Origin: Hyaloscypha bicolor E
Taxonomy: Eukaryota > Ascomycota > Leotiomycetes > Helotiales > Hyaloscyphaceae
Direction of reading: 5' to 3'
Assembly: GCF_002865645.1 (NCBI RefSeq)
Contig: NW_020194644.1
Coordinates: 635,289-699,288 of the forward strand
DNA: 64,000 nucleotides
The position numbers and the translations under genes were made by a program. The notes under the pieces were generated by a model. That model saw only the letters and a list, made by a program, of their open reading frames with translations. It did not search any database and was not told the origin of the DNA. Of the stretch, positions 52,530 through 61,329 are shown one piece after another; the first letter of the stretch is position 1; every line of letters begins with the position of its first letter.

Positions 52530-53138
52530 AGTAAATAATTCAGCCCTAATATCTTATCTATATATAATATATTAAATAATTAGATTAGATTAAATTAATA
52601 GCTATTAATCTAATCTATTTATAAAAAAAACTCATTAATTATATTTAATTCAAGTATTAATTAGATTAATCATAATTAATCTAATTAATCTAATTAGTCT
52701 TCACGTGACCCTAACACGTGATAGCACTAGCCGAATCTGGTAACGCTCCCGCCCGCTCTGGCTCTAGTACTATACTAATTTGGGGCAGTAATACTTAGTA
52801 AGCGAGCCGAAGCCAAATAATAAAAGGGGGAATATAGAGATTCCGAAGAGAATAACTAGTTTATTATTATTAAAAGTTAGTATTTAGCTACTATTATATA
52901 AGCCCTAGCTTAGTTTAACTGGGGCTACTTAATAGATACCTTAGTTATTTAATAATTATTAGTCACGTGACAGATTAATCTGATTAATTATTCTAATCTA
53001 ATCAAAAAAAATCTGAATTACGTTAATCATATTCTAATCTAATCTAATCATGATTAATCTGATTAATCTGATTAATGTGATTAATTCTTTGACACACTGC
53101 TCCCTCCGTAGATAATTCAGCCCTGGTATCGTGCGTCT
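52530..53138. mobile_element. GATTAAT-repeat segment between 25-bp direct repeats, putative non-autonomous element
   Basis: GTAAATAATTCAGCCCTAAT (about 52530) and GTAGATAATTCAGCCCTGGT (about 53111) are direct repeats about 580 bp apart. Between them, sub-terminal arrays of GATTAATCT/AATCTAATC units point in opposite senses at about 52580-52700 and 52975-53085. They enclose a normal-composition core with three CACGTG sites (52702, 52715, 52964). The right side carries CAGTGTGTCAAAG (minus strand) next to CTCCCTCC, compatible with a hAT-like end plus 8-bp target, but no matching left end was found. No ORF. Confidence 0.4.
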
Positions 53139-53559
53139 TCTATGGTAGTGCAGATCCGTTACCGCTCACGTAACCATTTCCTTGCTTAAATTTGAAAAAG
53201 GGGATTGCAGCTTCAATAGGAGTTTATTTTTGCGCCCTTCAGTCTTTATAAAGTACAAAATAGCCACTTCTGGCAGTCTCACTGATTTCACTGGCCATTA
53301 GCAGGGGTTATGCGGGCCGGACAGGAGCCAATCTTGGAAGTTCATTAAATGATGTCTTCTTTTTCACATTTTCGATACAGTAGAAGGCGAAAGGGGTGTC
53401 GCTAATTTTCTAGTTGAATATTTTTAGCGAGCTCCACTTCTGGACAATTGTGGCTGTGCACCCCTGCTCGGCTGTACCCGGAGTTACCTCTGCAAAAGGC
53501 AGAATTGGCAACTTCTTAATTTACCCCACCATTCTACTTAGTCACTCTTTCCATCTCTG
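53139..53559. other. Normal-composition intergenic DNA, no gene seen
   Basis: No ORF with family features, no tRNA. Composition is similar to the MITE-bearing region that follows. Confidence 0.45.
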
Positions 53560-53561
53560 TA

Positions 53562-54137
53562 CGAAGATCACGGCATAAAGTGACGGGACTACAGGGCATT
53601 TAGACTCGTTTGGGGCGCTCAGTGGACTACAGCGTGCAAATTGAGGGGTTAAGCCCGCTATAAGGCCTTATAACTCCAGGCCTCGTGCCCTGAAGTAGAG
53701 TGTAAGACATTTGCAGGGTTGTTGGAAGATGCTCAAGGGTTATCCCTTCGTCCGCTGAGACATTGCCACATTAGCGGCCGCACATGAATATCCCTAATTT
53801 GGATTATGTTTTGGCCGAATTAGAGATATTCATGTGCGGCCGCTAATGTGGCAATGTCTCAGCGGACGAAGGGATAGCGCTGCTGGCAGAGCAACCATAG
53901 CGCTCGGACGCTGTGAGGGTGGTAATTATAGGGTACCTTAGCGAACCTTCCCCTGTAAGTACAGGGATATGCCTTAAAAAGGTGTGGTACCCCTTGCTTG
54001 CGGTTTATAGCGTTCGTTCAGGGCAGTGGCCTGGAAATATAGGGGGCTTTAGTGGTTGAATCCAGCAGAAAGTGGCCTGAAAGTGGACTTGTAGTTCAAA
54101 TGCCCTGTAGTCCCGTCACTTTATGCCGTGATCTTCG
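53562..54137. mobile_element. MITE-2: 576-bp TA-flanked element with a nested palindrome
   Basis: Perfect 40-bp terminal inverted repeats beginning CGAAGATCACGGCATAAAGT at 53562 and ending with the reverse complement at 54137, with TA outside both ends (53560-53561, 54138-54139). The TIRs share GGCATAAAGT and ACTACAGGGCA with MITE-1, and the interiors share CCCCTG-AAGTA-AGGG blocks, so the two are members of one family. Removing the nested palindrome leaves about 440 bp, close to the 402 bp of MITE-1. Confidence 0.85.
53741..53876. mobile_element. 132-bp foldback element nested in MITE-2
   Basis: Two 62-base arms (53741-53802 and 53815-53876) are inverted complements with only two mismatches around a 12-base loop. 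TA at each outer end fits target duplication. It splits MITE-2 and has no similarity to it. Would form a very stable hairpin. Confidence 0.85.
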
Positions 54138-54188
54138 TAGTCAGCACTTTCTTGTCAGCAACCATGTCGCCACAACTGAATAATACTA

Positions 54189-54378
54189 TCCCCCCCCCTA
54201 AACATTTATTGTGGGCCCCTAAGTAACACCACATCTGCACTGGCCAACTCAAGGGCCTATAGCCAATAGAGACTCTCGGAGGCACCTGATATTTCCTAGT
54301 TTAGGGATATAAACGAGGTCTCAGGGTGGCGTTACCTAAGGGCCCACAATAAGTGTTTAGGGGGGGGGGGGGGGGGGA
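54189..54378. mobile_element. MITE-3: 190-bp element with C/G-homopolymer ends
   Basis: The left end is T-C10-TAAACATTTATTGTGGGCCC. The right end is the inverted counterpart ending in G18-A. TIRs match 26 of 29 bases beyond the homopolymer (TAAACAyTTATTGTGGGCCC). TA flanks both sides (54187-54188, 54379-54380). Non-coding. Confidence 0.8.
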
Positions 54379-54380
54379 TA

Positions 54381-55239
54381 GTAGAGCTTACAAAATCGGC
54401 TTCCCCACAAGCTCCTTATCGAAATAAGCGAAGCACTATGCCAATGCACGGGCAGTGCAAACTTCGTGCCTCACATCGCCAGCAAATCACAGGTGGCTGC
54501 AACCGCTACCTGTAGGCGCCGTCCCGTCATCTAGCTCGTACAGTCGCTTGCAAAATCGGCTTTCCCCTCTGAACTCGGTGGAAGACTCCGAATCCCACCT
54601 ACCGGGTGGAGCTACATTCTATCATGTGACCATGAAATGGCTGATCACGATGCCCTTGCGAACGCTAGGGGACCAAGTTGCACTGCGAATATCATAGCAT
54701 TGTCGTCGTCAGCATCGATAACAACAGGGCATACGTCAGTCACCAAGCAGGCTGAGCTTAAATCATTTGAATGTGTTCAGTACGGTTAGTTTGTATTGAA
54801 AATACGTCTTGTTTGATGATGATCTTGATTGAGAATGCTCCAGTATCACGTCCACGTCGCGGGTGGAGTTAAATCTCGACTAAGGGAAATTCCATTCATT
54901 AGAAGTACTCCAATCTCCAACGAATGAACCCAAGCAGCTTTATCAATCTGCAACTTCTGAACTGCGCCATCATTCTCGTTGGAAATGACAGCAAGCATCC
55001 TCTTCTCTATTGCAGTCTTGTGTTCCACATATTCTTTTGCTGAGTTATTCTTAATAGTGGTTTACTGAAACGCTACTTCTATCCTCTTTCATTCTCTCGT
55101 ACCCCTTTGTCGAGCACAGTCGCTACCTCCAAATATGCTATTTAACCATTGGTTCATGATTTTATACTTGTCAATTCGAATGTAAGCTGACTTCGCAGAC
55201 AACCCAACACCGACTACCTCTAGCGCCCAAAAGAGCGGC
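54381..55239. other. Intergenic DNA, no credible gene
   Basis: CAAAATCGGCTT is found at about 54392 and again at about 54550 in a similar context. Short ORFs on both strands lack homology-like features. Downstream flank of the HET gene. Confidence 0.45.
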
Positions 55240-55321
55240 GACACTCAACAAAGCCGTGAGCCGGTGAGATGAGATGCGGCGCGAGAGCGCTCTGGCTGCC
55301 AAATAACTAATCGCACTTATC
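55240..55321 (-). pseudogene. Decayed eighth C2H2 finger after the HET-ZnF stop
   Basis: In frame beyond the stop at 55322-55324, the sequence still reads D-K-C-D-(stop)-L-F-G-S-Q-S-A-L and later A-H-G-F, i.e. another 78-bp finger unit. Its first Cys codon position reads TGA and its Arg position reads TAG. A further partial unit (C-R-R-S-F-G) follows near 55235. The array was once longer. Confidence 0.7.
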
Positions 55322-55870
55322 TCAATCCAAGTTGTGAGCTGGCGAGCTGAGATGCTGCTCAAGGGCGCTCTGGCTTTTGAAAGACCGGTTGCATTTATTG
55401 CAACCCAAGCCATGGGCCGATGAGTTGAGATGTTGCTCAAGGGCGCTCTGGTTGCTAAAAGACCGGTTGCACTTATTGCAACCCAAGCCATGGGCCGATG
55501 AGTTGAGATGTTGCTCAAGGGCGCTCTGGTTACTAAAAGACCGGTTGCACTTATTGCAACCCAAGCCATGGGCCAATGAGTTGACATGTTGCGCAAGAGC
55601 GCTCTGGTTACTAAAAGACCGGTTGCATTTATTGCAACTCAAGCCATGGGCCGATGAGTTGTGATGCTGCGTGAGGGCGCTCTGGTTGCTAAAAGACCGG
55701 TTGCACTTATTACAAACCAAGCCATGGGCTGATGAGCTACGATGCTGTTCAAGCGCACTCTGGCTGCCAAATGACCGGTTGCACTTATCGCAACCTAAGC
55801 TATGAGATGATGAGTTGAGAAGATGCTGCGTAAGGGCGCTTTGGCTGGCAAAGGATTGGTTGCATTGGTT
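55322..55870 (-). repeat. 78-bp zinc-finger repeat array
   Basis: Units recur every 78 bp (for example TGTTGCTCAA at 55431 and 55509). Central units are almost identical in DNA and outer ones more divergent, as produced by unequal exchange or gene conversion. Confidence 0.9.
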
Positions 55871-56728
55871 GCAATCAAAGCTGTAAGTCGGTGAAGTAAG
55901 GCGCTGCTCAGTAGCTTGACGAATTGTAAGTCCTTGTTTACCGTTCAGTATTTACTTTGAGGCCTAAAGACCATATCAAGTTTTAAACGTACCATTCGAT
56001 GATTTCTTGATCTCCTCGTAGAGACGCCTAAGACCATACTCTCTTCTTTCGCCGTAGATCAGTGGCATATGCACGCCGAAAATACCAAGCAACGAGTAGA
56101 CACTATCCTCCTCACGTGTGGTTTGACGAATTTTTGCCCATGCCATTCGTTCTGGGATGCCGAAATCAGATAAAGGGCTTCCTTGAAAAGCTTTAATGGG
56201 AATACCCGTTATCTGGCAGATAATTTGCTCCAAGGATACCTTATCGCCCAGTAGTTTCCCCTCCTTCGAATAAAATTCGACTGATGCCGGCGCAATAAGC
56301 TCCTGCAGGGTCCAGCCTCGAGTGAACCATCGACTTTCCCGGAACTGCAGTTCCCAAGCCTTAGTAAAGTCAACAGCCGCGTCGTCGGATGGAGGCAACG
56401 ATACATCTGATAGATAGACGTAACATTTGACAGCATCACGATACCAGCGGAACATCGAGTTGATAGCCTCCTGCAGCTCAGTGCTGCTCGACTTATCGAT
56501 ACAGCAGGTGTCCACCCAGAAGTACTGCAAGCTATTCTCGGCAGCCTGCTGTGCGCAGAATCGAATCTTGTCGTAACCAGTCTTATTCTTGCCAGTTCCG
56601 TCTGCAAGGTTTTTAAAGGTGACCTCCTCTTCTCCCCAAGTATGTGAAAGTATAGCATACTTAGGTGTATCGTTAAAGAACTCGGCGAGGCTGAAATCGC
56701 CATCAGTATCGTACTTCAGCAGCCGCAT
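55322..56728 (-). CDS. HET-domain protein fused to a tandem C2H2 zinc-finger array
   Basis: Exon 1 56728-55993, intron 55992-55915 (78 bp), exon 2 55914-55322; about 442 residues. The start is the ATG at 56728 (M-R-L-L-K-Y), the usual HET start; an upstream in-frame ATG at 56773 is less likely. The HET domain (about residues 20-165) shows Y-A-I-L-S-H-T-W-G, F-W-V-D-T-C-C-I-D and W-F-T-R-G-W-T-L-Q-E-L, diagnostic of heterokaryon-incompatibility proteins that trigger cell death after non-self fusion. Exon 2 encodes seven fingers C-x2-C-x12-H-x5/6-H in 26-residue (78-bp) units, two of them identical in protein. The donor GTACGT, branch-like TACTGAAC and acceptor TCAAG keep phase, supporting one gene. 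Without splicing, HET would end at 55976. The fusion is inferred from splice signals and frame; a transcript would settle it. Confidence 0.72.
55915..55992 (-). other. Intron joining HET and finger exons, 78 bp
   Basis: Minus strand: AATG|GTACGT at 55992, TACTGAAC about 30 bases before TCAAG|CTACTG at 55914. Exon 1 leaves one base (g) that completes a codon with CT of exon 2, giving an uninterrupted frame. Confidence 0.7.
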
Positions 56729-57333
56729 GGTTTCAGCCGGATTCAAGAGGCGTAGAAGTATGGTTCTCAGCAAATGCTATGCTGCAGAGTCGTCATACAA
56801 ATGAAGCTATGGATGAGTTGGAAGGATACATCAGATTGGGGCTGACGCAGTTGGTTGAGCTGCAGCCTCGCGGCAATTCTGTTGTTATGCATGACGATAA
56901 GCGCGTAAGACCTATCAATCGCAAGGAGGTCACTGCGACAATCTATCCATCGCCAATCCATTGGCATATGATGAGCCCCGCGTTCTCCTGGTCGACGAGG
57001 TTCATTTTGGTATAGTATTGTTATATTTATTGGCCAGCTAACGATTAAAGGATTGAGTACAGATTTTCCCCATAAGTTCGTGGGGTCGGTTTTGTGCTGT
57101 CAACATGTCATATGATGCTACGCCAGGCTCTTCTGCTTTGGTGGGGCTGATAGCGATCGTAAATGGGAAGCCAATTTTGAAAGTGGTTGTAGCGCAGTTG
57201 CCTGCCTTCTGCCTCTCTCTCGTTCTTAGCATCAATCGTATCATCTAACTGTCCATCCGATTGTTCTTAGCAGGCTCAAAATAATTGCTCTCATTCCCAC
57301 ACTTCAACCACCAGCCTACGTGGAACATCAAAC
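56729..57333. promoter_or_regulatory. Shared upstream region of divergent HET and T5orf172 genes
   Basis: About 600 bp of normal composition between two divergent starts. Short ORFs on either strand (for example 56779-57015) show no family features. The CACACTTCAACCACC segment just before 57334 is a plausible 5' leader of the plus-strand gene. No specific operator recognised. Confidence 0.45.
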
Positions 57334-58947
57334 ATGCCATCATCTTATCCTAGCCCCGCAAATACGCCTCCCCCAGTGAGCCTGGGGATCGACAGTGACC
57401 TGGCGCGCCAGAATGAACGCTCTCCAACAAGATCTCGTATTTATGTACCGGTTACTCCTCCGGCACACCCTCCAGCGACCCCTCTAATTACCCCTCCAAC
57501 GTCCCCCTCGAAGAATGGATCCGTTTCGGCCGTTAAGGCTACTGCTATCGCAGCTCCGATGGGCCTCGAGGATCTGAAAAATGAGTTGGACCTTGACACT
57601 GGAAAATGCGGGTCGCCTATAACGAAACGAGGAAACCCTCCATGCAAAAATCCAAATCCTGGCGATATCGACAGTCAGATTGAGTCTATAACGGCGCTAA
57701 CTCAAGCGTCCGTAGAGCTTCCTTATGAGCTTGAGATACTTGCAGAGCTAGCTCTCTGCAAGCACCATATTATAACCGAAAAGAAAGCTACTCGAATCAA
57801 GCTCTGGAAGAAGGTTTTTCTAATTAGAGACGAGAGGGCAGTCCTACTCGAATTAATTACAGATCAAATTAAAAGTATACTAGATTACTTCTTGCCGAAT
57901 ACCTCCAGATATACTTGTATAGGTGCGAGGCATAACCGCGACTATATATCTTATTTAATTCCGATTAGTGGCAAAAGGGTACTTAAAGGCAAAAGGATAA
58001 TTACTCTAATTACTGAGCCAGATAACTACTCATATAATAATAAACTCAGGTTTCTCTTGAAGATTCTTGCCTCTAATATAATCTATTATTAATATATAAA
58101 ACAGATCTCCGACCTGACCATATAATAGAAGCAGCGAATTACTATAATTTATAAAGCTTATCCTATATAGAATTAATTACTTAACTCGATATATAATATA
58201 GAGTTTTTATATAAGCTTAAGGGTAATCTAGCAAAGTTCTGGGATAACGCCAATAATAAGAGCGCTTTCGTTACTAAAATAGAGAAGAATAGACCCTTAA
58301 ATAACTTAGTATACTATTCATTTATTCGAAATAAGATTACAGAGCCTTTAAAAAGTTCGGAGTTAATAGATGGCTATATTTATATATATAAGGTCAAGAG
58401 TAATAAAGGCTTTATTAAAATAGGATATATTATACGAAGTATTGAAGTTCGCTTAGTATAATAGAGGATCTAATATAATAGGGCGCCTAAAGTTCTATAT
58501 CCTCTTGGGCTTACTAAGAAGATCCCGTATATTAATTATATTAAAGGCCTATATTTAGCAGAACTAAAGCATTGGAATATAACGGTGATTTGTAAAGCTT
58601 ATTCCAGGCGGCATATAGAATAGGTCCAAATTCCCGCTATAGAGGCTATTATAGTAATCCAGAAATAGACGAAATGGATTCAGATAGTACTATTCAAAGA
58701 TTCGAAAAGATAACTTGGGAGATAGGAAGTAGAGAACGCAATTACTTTATAGAACCTTAAAAACGAGGAGAAGAAGAGAACTAGTAATATGCCCAAGTTT
58801 ATATATGAGATATTAGTAGCTTCTCCGCCAGGAGGAATCCAGAGTTAGAGGAGGCAGAGATCAAAAGCCGTATCTAGAGGAAACCAGTACTCGAGGGACG
58901 ATATACCAGAAGTAATGCCTATAATAAGCTATAGCTCTAGGAAATAA
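57334..58947 (+). pseudogene. T5orf172 (DUF1766, GIY-YIG-like) domain protein, inactivated by RIP-type stops
   Basis: ATG 57334 opens 252 codons to TAA at 58090: a Pro/Ser/Thr-rich N-terminus (P-P-T-S-P-S-K), an acidic linker and an E-L-A-L-C-K-H-H helix typical of these fungal proteins. The same frame continues past the stop with no frameshift. G-Y-I-Y-I-Y-K-V (58372) and F-I-K-I-G-Y begin the T5orf172 domain, and R-R-H-I-E-(stop)-V-Q-I-P has the usual W as TAG at 58621. A final S-R-G-N-Q-Y-S-R tail reaches TAA at 58945. All extra stops sit at former Gln or Trp codons. The domain is nuclease-like by fold; its fungal role is unknown. Confidence 0.82.
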
Positions 58948-59399
58948 TATAAGAAATATAGAGAATAAAATAGATATTCTTATTAATATTAAAGAAGGAA
59001 AAAGATTTTAGAAGCTACTAGATTCTAAGTTATATAACTATAAGGCTACCTATAATTCTATAAATACTATTAATATTATAAGTAATCTCTGAGCTAGATA
59101 TAAGCCTGTTCTTATTATAATATATAGAGAGGTAGAGATTCTTTAATACTTGGCAGGCAGTATAGAAATTATTCTTTCTATTAAGAAAGCTTGAAATTAA
59201 TAGTATTATCCCTTTAAAGGCACTAGTATAGCTCTTCCTCTAAAACTCTTCTGCCTTTATAATTTCTGGCTAGCTTAAAACATTAGGCAAAGGCGGTATT
59301 ATATAATCTATACCCCAGCCTTAAATAATAGAGATAATATTAGCTAGTAAAGTATAATATAGGTCTATATCTGGTTACTAGTAGTACTTGCAGTATTAA
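58948..59399. other. Partly RIP-mutated DNA, no separate gene
   Basis: Lies between the T5orf172 pseudogene and the minus-strand pseudogene. The minus strand may hold the C-terminal remains of the latter, but stops are dense. Confidence 0.4.
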
Positions 59400-60594
59400 C
59401 GATCTTGCTCTTTATACTACTTGTAAGTATAACCCTAGAAAGTATAGAGCTGGATTGCAAGCTGGAGCGCAATATTACTACCAGCTATAATACTGGGCTG
59501 TCTTATAGTATATTCCACTGGTATTATACTTTTCTCTATCTCCTCTCTATTGGAACTAGAGTGGATATCTATAGAAGAAGATTTATTGGGACTAAGTCTC
59601 GGGAGGCCATATTCAATAATCACATCTTCCTCGACTTCGGGTATTAGAGAGAGAGAAGGTTGGACAGGTAGTAATCCTAAATTGGTATCCCCAATCGAAA
59701 TTATGCCACCCTCAGATTTATATAGGGCATAACTATAACGTTCCTCCGAGTCCCATAAGCTATATTCAAAGGCGTCCGACGGGATAGGTGACTGCTCGAG
59801 TTCATCTATATTATCACTCTATCATAGATCATCCTCGAAGATATTACAGATGCTAGATGACAGCACCGGTACAGTAGCTCGGCCACAGCTACCTGATAAT
59901 ACCGATCCCGGTCTCAACCCCAGCCTTGACGTCGCAACCTCTATCTGCTCCAAGCCTCCATTACCAGTGCGCAAAGGTAGGGTCGAATCAATACCGAGAG
60001 CTGTAGGGCGTAAAAATTGCATTAGCTGGAGGGCATATGGAGTTATGGGAGCTTATAATACCCCAGGGCTTATTCGATCTAAGCGGGGATATAAAATGGC
60101 ATACTGCTCAAGATTCCCGCCACCTCGATGGTATCAGCCGGAGGTAAAGGGCTCTCATTCCTAGGAGGATATATAGAGGATGTTTGTGCTCTGAGAACCA
60201 TCCCCGTAATAGGGTCGCGATCTGCCAAGGTTGGGCTGCCATGTCGAGTAGTGGATTCGACGTCTTGTATTATCTGTTACTGAAGAGGAAGGGAGAGAGG
60301 GGGAGTCTTTGCTGAGGACGCTTGCGGCTTCTGGTCGTGTCTGACGGTCTGGGTGGGCAAATTGCTGTTCGGCTTTGTTGACGGAGGTTGGTATGGTATG
60401 AATTGGAGTGCTTCTGTTGTTGCGTACCCAGCTTTCGAGTCCCGTGGTTGCTGCTGTTGATGGCGCTTCTGCTTCTGCCTCTCGACTTCCTGCGCCTGGG
60501 CTTCTAGGGCAGTGGCATATTTCCTCGGCCGGCCACCCCGATTCTTAGCCTTTGCAGTGGCCTTGGGGGAGACGTCTTGCTCACGACTAGCCAT
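59400..60594 (-). pseudogene. Decayed unknown protein with AT-hook-like N-terminus
   Basis: The ORF from 60594 to 60277 encodes 105 residues: a basic N-terminus with N-R-G-G-R-P-R-K-Y (AT-hook core G-R-P), then a Gln/Lys-rich stretch (R-Q-K-Q-K-R-H-Q-Q-Q-Q) and Pro-rich sequence. After TAA at 60277 the frame continues for about 100 codons. A second frame (open as Y-H-R-G-G-G-N-L-E-Q-Y, then 60022-59822 and 59623-59435) continues an acidic, Ser/Pro-rich protein interrupted by W/Q-type stops. One frame change near 60140 could be an intron or indel. The GGRPRKYAT-type start occurs in several large fungal accessory and transposon-linked proteins; no catalytic domain is visible, so no function is assigned. 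Confidence 0.55.
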
Positions 60595-61048
60595 GATGGA
60601 TGCAACCGTCGACTTAAGCAGGGTAAAACTAAAGACGGGAAGGCGCTAAAAGGGAAACCCAAATACGGACTAGCGCTGAAAGATAAACCTCGATGCGGCC
60701 GGCGGTGAGCCTTCCACGAGCCGCGCCGGATCAGGAAATAAGGGCTCGACGTCTACCTCTGCGACAACACCACATCTAGTACGTGTCTCTAGACTACTCG
60801 GGGCCGTAGGTATTATCATCATCGCATTCGTGCCGATTTTTCCATATATACTAATCCGCTATTAAGGAATTTTTTTCCCTGAGATTCTCGAATTTACTCT
60901 CCAGAGCCTAAGCACCGACCCGACTATTTAAAAAAATTTATAAATATTAAAAAACCTCGATTTAAAAAGTAATTAAAATCCTTATTTTACTAATTATTAT
61001 TAAATTGAGAGAAGAAATTATTAAGGCTACTTACTTTTAACTAGTTAT
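60595..61048. other. Upstream region, falling from normal to AT-rich composition
   Basis: 60600-60850 is GC-moderate, with repeated C/G-rich half-sites (GGCGCTAAAAG / AGCGCTGAAAG) near 60640-60680, possibly promoter of the minus-strand gene. 60900-61048 is AT-rich flank of the next element. No gene. Confidence 0.45.
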
Positions 61049-61329
61049 TATTATAATTCTATATTCTATCTAAGCCTGGCATCTGGTATTTGGCATCTGA
61101 GCATCTGGTATCTGGGGTCACATGACAGTTGCACGTGACGAAGCTAGGGAAAGCTGCATTCCAGGAAATTTAGGACGCTAAGCCCCATTAGGCCGAGCTA
61201 TAAGCAAAGAACTATAAATACTTAAGGGACCTCAGCTCGAGACTTTCTTTCCTCCTTAGCTTAGTTTTCTCGATAAATAGTTCTCCTATAAGTGCCTTAT
61301 CCGTAGGCTCTCTTTATAGGTCTATAATA
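61049..61329 (+). repeat. 5' LTR of gypsy 3
   Basis: Less RIP-mutated than the interior. Contains short direct repeats GCATCTGGTA at 61080-61115 and CACGTGA at 61132. Ends ...TCTATAATA, parallel to the CCCTAATA end of the gypsy 2 LTR. The right limit is inferred from that parallel. Confidence 0.65.

Noticed and set aside
55171..55664. Overlapping ORFs on both strands of the finger array
   Set aside because: They are other-frame readings of the 78-bp repeats; only the C-x2-C-x12-H-x5-H frame makes structural sense.
59850..60164. 104-codon plus-strand ORF
   Set aside because: Antisense to the longer, multi-segment minus-strand pseudogene, whose stops follow the Gln/Trp pattern.
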